A stretch of DNA of 64,000 nucleotides from Sipunculus nudus (taxonomy: Eukaryota; Annelida; Sipuncula; Golfingiida; Sipunculidae). The DNA lies in contig CM049311.1 of NCBI GenBank assembly GCA_026874595.1, forward strand, positions 19,051,676 through 19,115,675. The letters are read 5' to 3'. Made by a program: the position numbers and the translations under genes. This document shows positions 1 to 13,548 of this stretch, piece after piece (the first letter of the stretch is position 1; every line of letters begins with the position of its first letter). The notes under the pieces are model-generated. The model was not told where the DNA came from. It searched no databases and worked only from the letters and a program-made list of their open reading frames with translations.

Positions 1-2960
1 CTAAAGTTACTTTCGAAGCTTAAGTGGTGTATGTAATAGACAAATCATTACACATAACAAACGCACCCGGCTGTCTAATTGAAATACCATAAACTAATTG
101 TTGTTTCACTTAAAGAATTAAGTATAGTCAGACGGAAGTGAGCCACGTGCGGACATTACCTGGATGCGTGTGTGTGTGTGTGTGTGTGTGTGTGCTATCA
201 GTGATTGGAGTCGTGGTTTGTATTAAAGTCGAACTCAAGACCTTTTTAGAGACTCCAACTTGAACTCCGATGTAAAGACTTGAGACATGAGACAGAGTCC
301 ATCTCGTTTGTTACATATTACACAGAGTTGTGCGCATGCGAACAGTGTATTACAAAAATTAGACTCAATTTGAGCTCAAGTCGCCCGAACATTTCTTTAA
401 AGGAGGTGAAATTATACAATTTTGATCAGATTTCATTTTTTTCTTAGTGCTTTTACCTGTTTAGCAAAAGATCTCTTTTTATCATGCTTTTTCCATGATT
501 ATATGACATTTTTGTCGAAAACTAAAAAAAAAGAAAGAAAAAAACGCCCTCGCACACTGATAAAAAAAAATAGTGCCTGAGAATAGAACCTGTTTGTTTG
601 GCCTTACATATTACAAAAATATGCGCATACTAACAGAGTATTACAGAAATAAGACTACGTATACCGGTTTTGCCTTTAGCACTGCATCGGAAGCTTAATT
701 TAATTAAAAACTCGTGCACACTAACATAAAAATATACAAGAGGATCTCAAATTTCAATTTTAATATAGTATTATTAAAAATATACATATTGGACACGGAC
801 TTTGATTCGTGTTCCAACTGATTCGGACTCTGAGAAGGTAGACTTGGACTCGACCTCAAGGACTCGGACATAGACTCCTCCTGGAGCGGCCTGGCCTCGT
901 CTGGACGCGGATGGTTTAGACTTGACCACGACACTGATGTATATGGTACAACACCTTATGAATAATAATAATTATAATAAAACAGCCATTAAATTCGAGT
1001 ACAGTATCATATGTTTCGTGCATAAATACATGTTACTCCGTCATCACAGAGACAATTTTTTTTTATTTTCGTTGAAAACCCTTACTCTGTTTTACATATC
1101 TCGCAAGAATTGTTGTAGATTCATCACTTTTCGCTCAAAATTGAATACAGAAGAACCCAACACACGCGTTAAAATAATAATGTTTTCATATTTCCTGCTT
1201 CAACGTTTTAGATTTTATTTTTTAAACGCAGATTAACCCAGATTAAAGTGTTTTAATTTGCCAAAGTATAACGTTACATTCACCAACGGTATAATATATT
1301 TTATACAATTATGCATATCTACAGATTTGGCATATGCATATGCCAATAGCAGTCAGCACCTCGAAATCATCAACCACACAAAATGCACGGAAAAGTTCAT
1401 AACCTTTCATATTTGTCCTGCCAGTTGAAATTTACGTCATTAAATTCTTAAACTGGAACACTTCCAGATAATATAGTCATGACAGTAGGACGTCACAATC
1501 TTGCGTGAAATCGATATACATTATGATATTTCTTCCCACCAGACTATAGCGACACCTATCGGAGACAAATGACGAATGTTTTCGTCCAGTGCATTGACTG
1601 AAAAGGCCGTACTCGACCTCGTCTTAAATTTTATAAGTTTGAAGATGTTTAAAGAATATCTTTAACGGTGCACGATGCTACTTGATGCCTCTAGATAATC
1701 GGCGTGTTTTGGCGCTCTGACTAAAACAAAGGTTGTACGTTTGGTTACGACCAAAAACATTTTGGCACTCCGGTTCAGGGCTTTGGTTAAACCAATGGCC
1801 AGCCCAAGCTGATTCGAGAACGGTTGTTGTTGATGCCGCGCTGACAGAGGATGGGATATATGGCCTTCATACAAAATCAAAGATACGGGGCCTATACATC
1901 TGTAGACCTGGCCCCGGAACAAGCATATGCGTAATTGGGCATTGAGTGTAAAAGGGTTGAAACTAAGTCGCTTCAGGTTCATTTTACCTTGAAAAACACA
2001 AAACTACAACAAGCTGAATAGGAAAATTGAGATAAACCATTTCATTGTGGGCCTTTATACCCGTTTACATGTAGATAATGTTACAAATATTGTCATTGGT
2101 CTCGTCATTTCATAGACGCCATTTTGTTTTTGACCAAGTTGCGTTTAAGTGCAATTCAGCAGCCAGCTTCGGTTCACAACCAACCAAACAACTCAACAAA
2201 ATGCAACCAAAGTGTATAATATAACAAAACCCACGACGGTGACTCATCAGATTTGACCCGGACATAGCAGATGGTCGTCTTGTATAGCGCGCATGCGCGT
2301 TAAGTTTTTTTGCTGCACTATTTATATATCATGTTTTCGATTGATGTCTTTGGTGATGAGAGACCGATAATGTTGTGATCCTCCTAGGATTAAGGCTATG
2401 CTTTGGTTATTATTGCGATGTTTGTGTTTAATAGTGGAAGTGTTTATTATTCCTGTTACATGTTTATTTCATCATATGGCAATATGATGAATTTGTTTTC
2501 TGAACCCCGCCGATTACATGCTCTTTCCTGTACACAATTCATCAATTACTTAACACCATTTAGGCACTGTGGGACGACCGGGACTACTTGTCTTGACTCA
2601 TTTTTTTTTTTTTTTTGCATTTTGAAGAAAACCCCTTCTGTTTAAATTTCACTTGCGTATGCTTACAAAATATAACTTATTCCTTCACGTCCTATCCAAC
2701 ATATTTAATCGGAATAAATTACATTTTCTCTGATGTATTTAGAAGCTCAGGTGCATTGTGAGCCGTAGATTTAAAAAACAACAATACTCTTGTTGCTTTT
2801 GCATCTTGTCAAGGAACATTCGTGATATCACTCGGCGGCCCATCGTATTTCGTATTATTTAGTTTTTGCAATGTTGCCGGCAGGAATATCCAGGGCCTTA
2901 TGGGCTGTTATTTATAGTAGCTAATGGGAAATAATTTTTGCCAATGTATCGATAGACCGA

Positions 2961-2962
<2 letters not shown>
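1..2962. other. AT-rich non-coding stretch
   Basis: I see no supportable gene here. A (TG)n microsatellite lies at 167-194. Short open frames on both strands, for example around 1662-1982, lack splice context or recognisable composition and are treated as chance frames. Poly-A and poly-T runs occur near 525-575 and 2601-2617. Confidence 0.5.
167..194. repeat. (TG)n microsatellite
   Basis: Uninterrupted TG dinucleotide tract of about 14 units, seen directly. Confidence 0.95.

Positions 2963-3006
<44 letters not shown>
2963..3006. repeat. (AT)n microsatellite
   Basis: About 22 AT units. It is bounded by GAGA on the left and TCTC on the right, so the tract sits inside a small perfect inverted repeat. 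Confidence 0.95.
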
Positions 3007-3008
<2 letters not shown>

Positions 3009-3307
3009 TCCGTAATTATCCGAGTTCTCTATCATTCCACAAAAAAACGACTCTGGCAGCCTTGTGCACAGACTTGGCCTATACTTTCTTGAACCTAGAA
3101 ATAGCCTGGTGAATTCATTCAGATGAGGGGTAGGGCATGTGGTAGGGCATGAGCTCGTGAACAAAAAGCTCTAGAGTTTACTGAATAAATTTCGCTACTA
3201 ATACAACTGGTTACACAAAAAAAAGTGTTCTTTTACAATAAGTATGACCAATATCTTAAATAAAAACAGTACACCTTCTTTGAATTAATTTAGCCACCCC
3301 TGCCACC

Positions 3308-3690
3308 TTAAAGATTATGATCTCTTTGCAATCGGCCGGTCCTGTAAGATGGAGCTTGAACCTCTCGCCCTGATTGATGGCCAAAGGTCTTTCTGGCCTT
3401 ACGACTTGCCTCGCCAGCAACATATGGCTGAGGAGACCTGTCTTGTATAACAGGCTGCTGCGCCTGCTGTGAGTGGCTTAAGTGTCTGATCAAGCTTGAC
3501 GGCCTGCTGCGCATGCGGTTCTAATGGCTGAGGAGTCTTGTCTGCTGCCCTCCCGGTCTCATATCTGAAAGGTACATCAGACGGCCTGCTGTGCAAGTCA
3601 TCACATGGATAAAGAGTCTTATCAGACGTGACTGTCTGCTATTTCTGCGCCTCTAATGGCCAAGGAGGGCCACCTGGACTACTGAATATC
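3308..3690 (-). pseudogene. Degenerate Gln/Pro-rich coding-like segment
   Basis: On the minus strand this stretch reads as a Gln/Pro/Arg-rich protein in two overlapping frames. Recurring patterns include DKTPQPLEPHAQQAV and IQDRSPQPYVAG. A CAG acceptor-like site precedes it near 3690, but a TAG stop lies shortly inside and at least one frame change is needed. The DNA itself repeats weakly: ATGGCTGAGGAG-type words occur near 3425 and 3523 and a variant near 3655. It is more GC-rich than its surroundings. It could be a broken exon of a repetitive protein or an old transposon fragment. I do not recognise a family. Confidence 0.25.
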
Positions 3691-4019
3691 TGAAAGTGAC
3701 CGTGTATATAACAAGTGACCCATGGGTCATGACGCTCAGCTGCCAAGCATGACCTGCGACATCATGGGATGCGATTCACAACCAGTGAATTTGTTGCAGA
3801 ACCTATATGGCAATTTTGTTTAAACTTTCTACATTGCCATAAATTCTTATCATATATGTCTGGTTAAAACATAGTGAACTAGATATTTCTTGGCACCGCA
3901 CGTGCCAGAGTATCCCCAGACATAGTAGCCCCCCCCCCCTTTAAGAATAGGCCCCCATTTTTAGCAGCATATACTGACACTTGGCAAGCAATTATTGTTT
4001 CTTCCATCTATCAATCCAC

Positions 4020-7000
4020 AATCTTTTTGAAGATGTTGGTCCTGTGACCTTGACCTTTGACCTCATGACCCAAATCAATTGGGGTCTTGCTTTTTCAATG
4101 GGACATATATAAGTCAAGTTTGAAATCTATACATCAATAAAAGCAGGAATTATCATCCAGAAACTAATTTTTGGACAGATGGCTCCTGTGACCTTCACCT
4201 TTGACCTTGTGACCTCAAAATTGATAAGGGTCTTCCTCTATTGGCAGATGAACTATATGTGCAAGATGAAAGGTCTGAGATGAAATGTTTGGCTGAAAAT
4301 GCATCCACAATCTTTTTAAAGATGTGTCCTGTGACCTTGTCCTTTGACCTCATGACCCCAAAATCAACTGGAGTCTTGCTTTTTCAATGGGACATATATA
4401 AGTCAAGTTTGAAATCAATACATCAATAAAAGCAGGAATTATCATCCAGAAACTAATTTTTTGACATATAGCTCCTGTGGCCTTGACCTTTGTTCTTGTG
4501 ACCCCAAAATTGATATGGATCATCCACTATTGGCAAGTGAGCTATATATTCAAGATGGAAGACCTTGAAAGTTTTGCATAAAATGCATCCACAGTATCTT
4601 GTAAGAATCAAGTCCAGTGACCTTGACCTTAGACCTCATGACCCTAGAACCTATAGGGTTCTTACTTTAGTAGTGGGCCATACATAAGTCACGTTTGAAA
4701 TCCATATGGCTATCAACACTGGAGATATCATTAGAGGTGTGTGATTTTCACCAAATATGGACACATTAAAGGTCAAGGCCACTCTCATGGTAAAGGTCAT
4801 GACCCAAATGTAAACAGACCTCATCCCATAGCCCATTTCTCTACATGTGCATAATATGAAAGACATCTGTCCATTAGTTTTTTACTTATAATGCTTACAG
4901 TACTGTCAAGTGGCAATTATGGGGGTATCAAAAGGCGTAAAAACAAGAAAAGGATAATAGGTGGCGCCACCAGTTTCCGGTATATCACAAGGCTATCCAA
5001 GATCTTAGGTCACCTTAATTTTTAGACCAGTCCATGCTAGCTTACTTGAGATATTTAAGAATTTGTGTTATTTTCAGCAATAATGGACCTATTCAAGGTC
5101 AAGGTCATTCCCCTAGCATAAGTCATTACCCCATTTTAAATAGGCTTCGTCCCCTTACCTATATCTATACAAATGTAAAGTTTAAAAAAAATCAGTAAAT
5201 TATTTTTTTAGTTATTCCACTCACAAGGTTTTTCTGCCGCGGCGGCGGGACCGTCGTGAAACTATAGTATCCCGATTTTGTCTGGGGATACAATGATGGT
5301 CTGAGGCAAAATGTATGGTTGTTGAGCTATCAGGAACTAATCCCACAGCTTGCTTGATACCTGTCAGTCTCAAAAGGAATACCACACAGGCCACATTTAA
5401 GATCAAAATATAGCAAAAGATCAAGGAAATCCATGCAAGAGTTATTGTGAAATGGGTGCTTCCATATTAATTTTTATTCAATACAAGCCAACTGTACTGA
5501 GCTTTCATAAATGATGGTCATATTTATTAAGAAACCTTTGACCCAATGCAAGATAACATTAATATACATCCCACTGCATTCCCTTTAATAGTTCTTGAGA
5601 TAATATGTTCTAAAGGAATTTAAAGATGGCTTCCTGGTGGCCATATTGGATTTCTGACAGGTTTGAAATTGAACAACAAACATCCTCTAAAAGGGACCAA
5701 ACATCATGTAAAAATCACAGAAACTGCCCTGGCAAAGGGATTTCTAAAATGGCTACCTGGCAGACATAATGGTTTTCTTACAAGTCTGACATTTGAGATC
5801 ACACATCCTCCAATAAGACACTAAACTTGTAGCAATTGCTTCAAAGAATGTAACAGTTATGAATGTCCAAAACAATTAAAAAGGCATGATCAGGTTGGAG
5901 AGCTCTCATATCAGATTTATGAACATGCAAATGTAAAAAGTGAAAGTCCAATTTGTTTTAATTATCAGCTTGCTATTCAATGGGGTCAGCAGGGTAGGTA
6001 AACTGCAAAAACCTAAAAGAAAAGAAATGCAGAAAGCATCACTAAGAGTCTTGTAATCAAATAAAGCCATCCTAAATCTAGGTAAAGACCCACATATTAT
6101 CAGAACAAACACTTGCTGGTATATCTGATGATTTGTATAATAATATTCAGATATCTAGAAAACTAAGTTTATTGCTATGATTCCATGATATAAACTGCAA
6201 AATGTTCCCATCATTTTATAAATCAGTAGCTAAACCTTAACACTTAACTCTCAGTCTTAATGCCTGGCCAAAGCATTCCGGCAACAGTGTTTTTGTTATG
6301 CACTAATAATATATCCTTATCACTCCATGAGCTGATACAAAAGGGAGTCATATATCACAAGTGTCACTGACAATTATGGGCGCATAGTGAGATGTACCAG
6401 TTGTGAGTGCCATGGTTATATATACAAGAAAACAAGAAAAATAGTGATGGTCTACAAAATAAGTTATTGTGAACATCCCTGACCTATGACCTTGGCCTTT
6501 TGCCCACATATCAACTGGATTCTTTCTAAATGATGGATAACTACTTACCACTTACATCTGGCCGGCTGTAATTACTTGGCAACCAATGAGTGAATAACTA
6601 GACCTGCAACCTTTAACCTGCTGACCAGCTGACCTCAAAATCAATTAGTTATTTTTTCATGCAAAAAGACCCACAAATATGAAGTTTGAATCAAATTCAG
6701 TTATGTATAGATGTGGCATATGTTAAAGACTGAAGGTTTGGGTTGAACAGTTTCACTTGAAATATGTTCACAAGCATTTAAAACAATATTGTGACCTTGA
6801 CCTTTGACCTTTTGAACTCAACATCAATAGACTTCTTCTCCTATTGGTAGGCAAGCCATATATGACAGATGGAAAGTATAGATTGAAAAGTTTGCCTTAA
6901 AATGACTCCACGCAAGAAGAGGGTGCAGTGAACTTGACCTTTGACCTCAAAATCAACAGGTCTTTTCCCCTGTTGGCAGAGAAGCGATATCAGTGCTGAA

Positions 7001-7350
7001 AGGTTTGGACTGAAAGGTCTAGCTTGAAATGTGTCCACAACCTTTTCAAAGAAGTGGATCCTGTGACCCTGCCCTTGTACCTTGTGACCTCAACATCTAT
7101 ATGATTCTTCTCCCACTTATAGTAGGTGAGCTATATGTGAAAGATCAAAGAATTGTGATGAAAGGTTTGGTTTAAAATGCATCCTGAGGCTTTTCAAAGA
7201 AGTTGGTTCTGTGACCTTGACCTTTGACCTTTTGACCTCAAAATAATTATGGTTCTTCCCCTGTTGGTAGGTGAGCAGTATGTGAAAGATGGAAGGTTTG
7301 GGATAAAAATTTTGGCTAAAAGAATTATTTCTGGGGGGTACAAACACACC
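4020..7350. repeat. Degenerate tandem array, ~140-bp units with TGACCT hexamers
   Basis: The core TGTGACCTTGACCTTTGACC, or a close variant, recurs near 4043, 4188, 4328, 4475, 4616, 6788, 6930, 7060 and 7208, mostly 130-147 bp apart. Each unit also carries words like CCAAAATCAAT, GGTCTTCC, a TATTGG-GATGAACTATATGT block and AAATGCATCCACAATCTTTT. Between about 4760 and 5110 the motif appears in the opposite orientation (AAGGTCAAGGTCA), and 5.2-6.4 kb is strongly diverged. Short open frames inside are by-products. On the minus strand the core reads AGGTCAAAGGTCA, which matches the DR1 half-site arrangement of nuclear receptors. That is sequence resemblance only, not evidence of binding. Confidence 0.85.
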
Positions 7351-7589
7351 CCATAACTTCGAGAATATAGGTCGCAGTGACCTAATTTAAGATTTGCAAG
7401 GAGATCTTTTTAGAACCTCTAAGACTGCATAGGGTTCAAGGCCCTAGCCACTACGGTTACGATTTGTGCCCTGCTAACGGACGGACGCCGGACAAAGACC
7501 CATCGCAATAGCCCAGCATGACTGAAAGTCAGCTGAGCTAAAAAAAACCTTGCGCATACTTGGTTATGAATTTAACCATATTAACATAA

Positions 7590-7598
<9 letters not shown>

Positions 7599-7639
<41 letters not shown>
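7599..7639. repeat. (TA)n microsatellite
   Basis: About 20 TA units, seen directly. Confidence 0.95.
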
Positions 7640-7642
<3 letters not shown>

Positions 7643-7731
7643 GCAACGTGATAATTTACATTTTAATATTACTGACCATCTTATAGTGACCTAACTAACT
7701 GCCTTGTGAAATCATAATTTCATGTCAGAAT

Positions 7732-7734
<3 letters not shown>

Positions 7735-7766
<32 letters not shown>
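7735..7766. repeat. (AT)n microsatellite
   Basis: About 16 AT units, 95 bp beyond the previous tract. Confidence 0.95.
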
Positions 7767-7769
<3 letters not shown>

Positions 7770-8399
7770 CGTTATGCAGTTTTATTTTGCATTTTTTTAG
7801 TTATATTTGTATTTTCGATCATTTCATTTACTCTTATAATGTTAATTATCAGGACGTATCAACATGGGTCATGTTAGCCACCCCCAATATACTTTTTTTG
7901 GCTTTTCCTGTTACCGCTTTCGTCTATGTTGATTATTCCCTCAGTGAACTTTCTGTACTTAGAGAGGGGCAGACCAGCATGCCACCTTCCTAGCTAGTGT
8001 ACTCGAAACCGGTGTGTCTCCAAGCATTGCAATCATCAAAAAAGCTTGACAGAGCTGACAGATTTGCAAGGTCGTGCACAGTTTTCTTTAGGATTTATTT
8101 ATATTAAAAACATGAACATAATATTAAATGGTGTATACTGAGCAAACTGAGTTATGGATAGTGTTATGAAAATAAAAGCTACAGATTAAATAAAACGTAC
8201 ATAATAGGTGGACCGTCCTCTCTTGTCCATGTTGCAAAACCAAGATCATGTCACTCAACATTTGTTTATATTCAGCATTGAATATATACAGCAACAATGT
8301 GCTTATGGAACATATCAGGTTGCCGCAGTATCTAAGCTGGAGTTTCGGTTAAGCATACTTTTTTTACATGTGGAAGAAACGTGAGCGTAACCAATTAAG

Positions 8400-8700
8400 A
8401 TTAAAATTAACAAAATCAAAACGTGACAAATATTTTGGTATATTCACAAAAGTGCGGTACTACTTGTGCGATGATTATGCGCTGAAATGGAGATTGTAAA
8501 GGCTAACGCTGCAATAAGGGCTAAAAAAAGGTCAATGTTCAGCGTGGTTTCGAGGTAAAGTTAGTGCTTATAAATCTTTATGGTCCCAACAGATCCGCCA
8601 TTAGACTTAGACACACAGTTTAGCCGGTAAACAGACACTCAGGCTTGTCGTAACACATGAAGGTTCTAGAGCTCACCTTGGGTCTGGTAAATCAACCATC
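8400..8700 (+). pseudogene. Decayed first copy of promoter plus signal exon
   Basis: This segment aligns with the two copies at 13.05-13.65 kb. Shared blocks are TTCACAA-AGTGCGGTA, GTGCGATGAT, GGTCAATGTTCAGCGTGG (at 8530) and ATGAAGGTT..GAGCTCAC (ATG at 8657). It keeps a TATA-box-like TTATAAATC at about 8569, some 90 bp before the ATG. The reading frame starts MKVLELTLGL, but homology ends after codon 10 (8686). The hydrophobic core and the phase-1 splice donor are missing, and the frame stops soon after. It is best read as a broken paralogous first exon with its promoter. An alternative use as a non-coding first exon cannot be excluded. Confidence 0.6.
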
Positions 8701-11700
8701 AAGGGGTTAGTTTCCCTGATACCGTTGAGTTTTCATTAGTTATCCGAACATCCTGAGGCAATGCTGTTGGGAGTTCAATCTCACCAGGAAATTCTGTTGA
8801 AGAGTGGTTTTGAAACACAACAAGATTAACCATAATTGGTCATAATTTAGATCACGTATATCTTGTAAAAGTCACTATACTGGTGTTTGTGCATTCCAGA
8901 CACATTTAATATACTGATAATGCGTCATAAATAAGGTAACTTTATTAATACAGACATATAAACATCCTTTACACATTTTCCCTTTGTAAAACGTGTCCTT
9001 GAAGATTAAACATTGTTGTCTTTTAAACATTCGAATAAAGACAAACATTGCACATATATCATTGGTCAAATTTAGATATTCTATTAGCAACTCGTAATTA
9101 AAACAAGTGACATGGCAATCTCCAACAAAGACCAATAATTATTTCATAAAACTATGAAACTTAGTTCAGAAGTTTATTTGTTTTCTATAAGATTTTGAAA
9201 ATTGTTTCACTGGCGTTTGTAGAAGACCGATACCGATCCTTATTGATATATCAAAGTAGTGCATGTTATTAATTTTGGGTGTGTTTAATACATTAAACCT
9301 TTGACTCAGCAAATCGTTCAGCGTCTGAGTTTACTCTAAACCTAATTAACAGCATGAGGCGTGTTGTGCTGAATTTCTTTTAATATACAGGAGAACTACC
9401 GTATTTGATGTAATAAGCACTCCGGGCGCTCCCAAAATAAAATTTTTCCAAATATTTTTTATCTATCCTAATTAGCACCCCCCCCCCCCCCCCAACCCAC
9501 CCCAACCCCACCCCCAATCCCCAGCCCAACCAACATCTGCCAACTTCCATAGTGCCTTACGATCCTCCAATTTAACACTGCGACTTGTGTACACGTGTTT
9601 GACAGCACTTTCAGGACAATTCAGAAAAAACAACGATCTTTTAGCGTTGGTTGTGTGAGGTTTTGAAAAATAATATCTAATCCAAGTGGTTCCGATTTGC
9701 AGACGATTTTATTTTGTGTTGTATGAGAAAATTGTCTGAATGACTGCAGTTCGAGATCTCCTTTGCAGGTGAGAGGAAAAATAAGGATGGTAATAAATGA
9801 ACTCTATAAAAAATCACCGCCTAAAAAGGAAGCAGAATATATAAAATGTTCATATAAAGATATATAAAAGAGTATTTATTTTAAAGATGAAAAAATATAA
9901 TACGGGACAACGTATCCCGTTATGTCAGTCATCATGGGCAAATACCTTAGACAGCTGAGCCGATTTATGATATGGAATGGCATCGCCAATAATTGCCCTT
10001 TTTGTCCTTCATTGCGCATGATATAACATGCAATAATTTAAAAAAAAAAAGAAAAGCTGAAATACTGGCCCTCAGACTCAAGCGTAGTATATTTACTTCA
10101 GTGCGTATACGCACCAAATCCGAGGTTTTGTTTTAAAACTGTGAGGAAATTCGTCATATTTATATCCCGCGGAAACACGGTTCCTTACTTGAACTTTGTA
10201 TACCCGTTATAATACATTCATTTCTTGACGTAGTCCAATAATACAAGCTTAACAAACATTGAATTTCGCGTCACCTGAGGAAAGGCCGCTTCATATTTAT
10301 AAATATAACACGCTACTGGTCTTGTAATTGAAGTGCCATGAGTAAGTCTCCATGTATTTCAGTGTGCAAGCAAGCTGACAGTCTCCGCATTCACTTGACT
10401 CGTGAACATCTTATGCGGTAAATACGGCTCCATAAGAAAAAAAAATCATCCTTGTTTAAATATGCATATAACGTGCTACTGGATGGCATTTAGGCAAGTT
10501 CCCAGCATCCCTTGCGCGAGCGCTGTATTATGAACCAAGGGCACTGAGATCTTGAGTACACGGGACAGCCCCGCACGCAGTCAGCGGCATCGACAATTAT
10601 TTTACTCCATTCATGTTTCAAGTGAATTGACAAGATATTTTCGTAAAAATTGATTAAAACTTATATATCATCAGGATTGGGAATTCCATTTTGGTCCATC
10701 AGTTCTGCGATTCCTTCCGCGATCGCGGAAAATCACTGGGTTTACTGTCAGAAGGGCTTTCATATATTGACCCAGTTAAAATCCCTTGGTCAATGCGGAG
10801 AGGGCAAACCTTTTCTTACCAATTATTTAACGATTTGCACCTGTAAATCTGATGTAAAAACGATAAATTCAAACAAAAAGAAAGCATTTTAATGTTCTTT
10901 ATTGAGTGTATATTACCACCATACTGACATGATCACCGATATTCACGACATCAAGTTGGACTGACGTGATAATTCTGATTGCCGTAAATTATCCTTTGCG
11001 GCTCTGAGGACGCTGATAAACTTATACAAGTATATAAGACGGCCGCCCTTCTTTGCCAAATATTTTAAGGATAACATTTATCGTCCTGTACACGAGCAAA
11101 TACGGAAAGTGATATATATTTCATTGCATGATACATCCACATACGTACCTGAATTTATGTCACAGCCTAACGGATATAGAATAAAAACTAGCGGTTACTT
11201 TTAAATTTGGCGGGGAGAAATGGAAAGCATTACGTTGCCTCATGTTATTTTGGCTAGGGAGAATGGTGATGTTAGGACGGCTCATCCCTTAGTTTTCGTA
11301 AAGTCATCTCCCAAATCCAGGAGGGTGTGGGGGGGGGCGCTTGTTACGTCAAATACGGTATTTATAATCAATGAATATTTTTTACCTTTACCCTTAGAAC
11401 AAATAAACGTCTTTAACGTAGGTTCTTACCTGGTTTTCTTCGTTTAGGATTCTTTAGAAAATCAATATAGACCATCCTACAGATAAAAGCCCTGTAGACT
11501 TTGGAGAGGTGAAAATAATACTCCGATTGCAGGGATTTATTCTGAAAGGTATTCAAATCTGCAAACAGGTGAATCAAGCTATACAAGAGAGTCGAATTGT
11601 TCGAAATGGTGATGTCAACCCGGACTTTCTGCTCTGTTTCACTTATCGTATATATTACATGCCAAGTATAGTCTGCGTAAATATTTTCTACCTTAATTAT

Positions 11701-13049
11701 GTCCCTGCACTGCTTTAGATACATATAGAACAAGGATACGTAAAATGGTAAGCTATGGAATAAAACTGTGGACCCGCCAAATGTTCTGTATGGTTATACA
11801 GCCAGGAATCTTCATATGTTGAAAATGTTACTTTGTACAGCACGTCTACCTTCAAGCAGAAACAATCAAGATACTTATTTATACTTGATATATTTAATAT
11901 TAAATGTATATTGAACATATGTGTCAGACTCCGAAATAAGCTCAGGAGTATATATCACTAATGGTTTTATATAAAAGCAATATGTCATTATGATCACACA
12001 CTGGTTTTTCACATTGTTGAATGTATTAACATTCTGAGGCAAATTTACGATCATACCTATACTACATTTGTGTTTTATGCAAAATATTTATTAATATCAT
12101 TTTGTTTTATTGTTTTAATGTCTCTTACAGAGACTTAAATATATCTTTAATCCTTGGTTATACACATGTTGTTGCCATGTATGAGGCATAAATAAAAAGG
12201 GTAGAATGAAAGAGATTCTGAAAAAAAAATCTGAGATTTTGCATGGAGGATCATTAATTTAAGGTGTTCGATAATCGCATTTCCTTTTATTAGACTACAC
12301 ATGTTATACTAATACAGTCAACACAGTTTTGTTCCCTGTGTTTCTAATGTAATTCCACATAATGTTCTACCCTGTAGTGACAGAAAATGAAGAAGATAAT
12401 GTGAGGTTATGAAGGATTAATCTTATATCTGTTGTCCCTTATCGCGTGAGGGTGTATGTATGTGTGATGACCCTGTAATACAACCCGTTTACTGACTGCG
12501 TATTCTTTCTAGGAAACCTTCTTTCCGAATCTTAACTAATTCGGATTGGCACAGCGTATTCAAGAATATTCGACCTGGTATATATACTCTTGTTTGAAAG
12601 TAACTTTTTTTTAATTTGAAATTATACCGAATATATTGTCTGTCGACAAGAAAGAAACACTATTTTTAACTTTTAAGATTATCTATGAAGTTGGGGTTTT
12701 GGTAATACTGGGGATGCAATTAAAAGCGCTCTAAGCTAATTGCAGTATTTTATTGTGTCGCGACTGTTATGCCTGACGATCTGGCCTGATCATGATAATA
12801 AATCGATACAGTCTTTGGACAATTTGACCCATAAATACACATATTATGTTTACTGGAAGAGACAACTGGCGGCAAAAATGGAAATTAATATATATATATG
12901 TGTGTGTGTGTGTGGGTGTGCGTGTGTGATTGAAAATAAAAATAAAAAATCTTTTATTTCTGTCCTGACTGGGTAGGATCTAACACACGTACACAAATAT
13001 ATCCTACGATAAAACCTTTTTCTGTCTAAACTATAACAAGTTGAATCTT
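8701..13049. other. Non-coding stretch, no gene seen
   Basis: A C-rich tract lies at 9478-9530. The open frames at 10650-10892, 11220-11447 and 11413-11918 have no splice signals, domain features or composition that would support them. A compound (TA)n(TG)n microsatellite lies at 12890-12928. Everything else is AT-rich single-copy-looking sequence. Confidence 0.5.
12890..12928. repeat. (TA)n-(TG)n compound microsatellite
   Basis: A short TA tract passes directly into TG repeats with two interruptions (GGG and GCG). Confidence 0.9.
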
Positions 13050-13305
13050 AGAATGAACAAAATCTAAGTTATATTAATATATCTATGCTTCACAACAGTG
13101 CGGTAGTGAGTGTGCGATGATAGTATGTTGTATTGATTGAACGTTAAAAAAGTAACAGTGCAAAAATTCTAAGGGAAGGTCAATGTTCAGCGTGGTATAC
13201 AGGAGGAGAATTTGGTGTTTGATATATTTATGATGCTAACAACTCCTCCATTAGATCTACAACAGAGCCGTTACACAGATATACATACTCGTCTCTTCGT
13301 ACAAA
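13050..13305 (+). promoter_or_regulatory. Candidate promoter and 5' leader, copy 2
   Basis: This upstream region is conserved with copy 1 (8.40-8.66 kb) and, from 13178, with copy 3. Shared elements include GTGCGATGAT, GGTCAATGTTCAGCGTGG and an A/T box GATATATTTAT about 85-90 bp before the ATG, at the position of TTATAAATC in copy 1. Conservation of this arrangement across three copies, in otherwise drifting sequence, suggests a core promoter. No transcription start can be fixed from sequence. Confidence 0.45.
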
Positions 13306-13366
13306 ATGAAGGTTATCCAGCTCACTGTGGGTCTGTTAATTATTTGCTGTGCCGGAATTTCTTCAG
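13306..13366 (+). CDS. Signal-peptide first exon, copy A
   Basis: The 61-nt exon begins ATG and encodes 20 residues starting MKVIQLTVGLLII and ending CCAGISS. It has a short basic N-terminus, a hydrophobic core and small residues before the expected signal-peptidase site. It ends TCAG and is followed by the donor GTTAGT, leaving phase 1. The start is chosen because it is conserved in all three paralogous copies and is preceded by the same leader. The neighbour at 13549 is a near-identical exon, so the two could be alternative first exons of one gene or the heads of two genes. The phase-1 exon at 16852-16968 is the nearest candidate partner. The mature protein is unknown. Confidence 0.7.
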
Positions 13367-13548
13367 GTTAGTAAACCAAATTATTTATGTGATTAGTATA
13401 AAACAATAGTTCTCAGAGAAGGTCAATGTTCAGCGTGGTATACAGGAGGAGAATTGGGTGTTTGATATATTTAAGATTCTAACAACGCCTCCATTAGACC
13501 TACAACAGAGCTGTTACACAGATATATATACTCGTCCCTTCGTACAAC

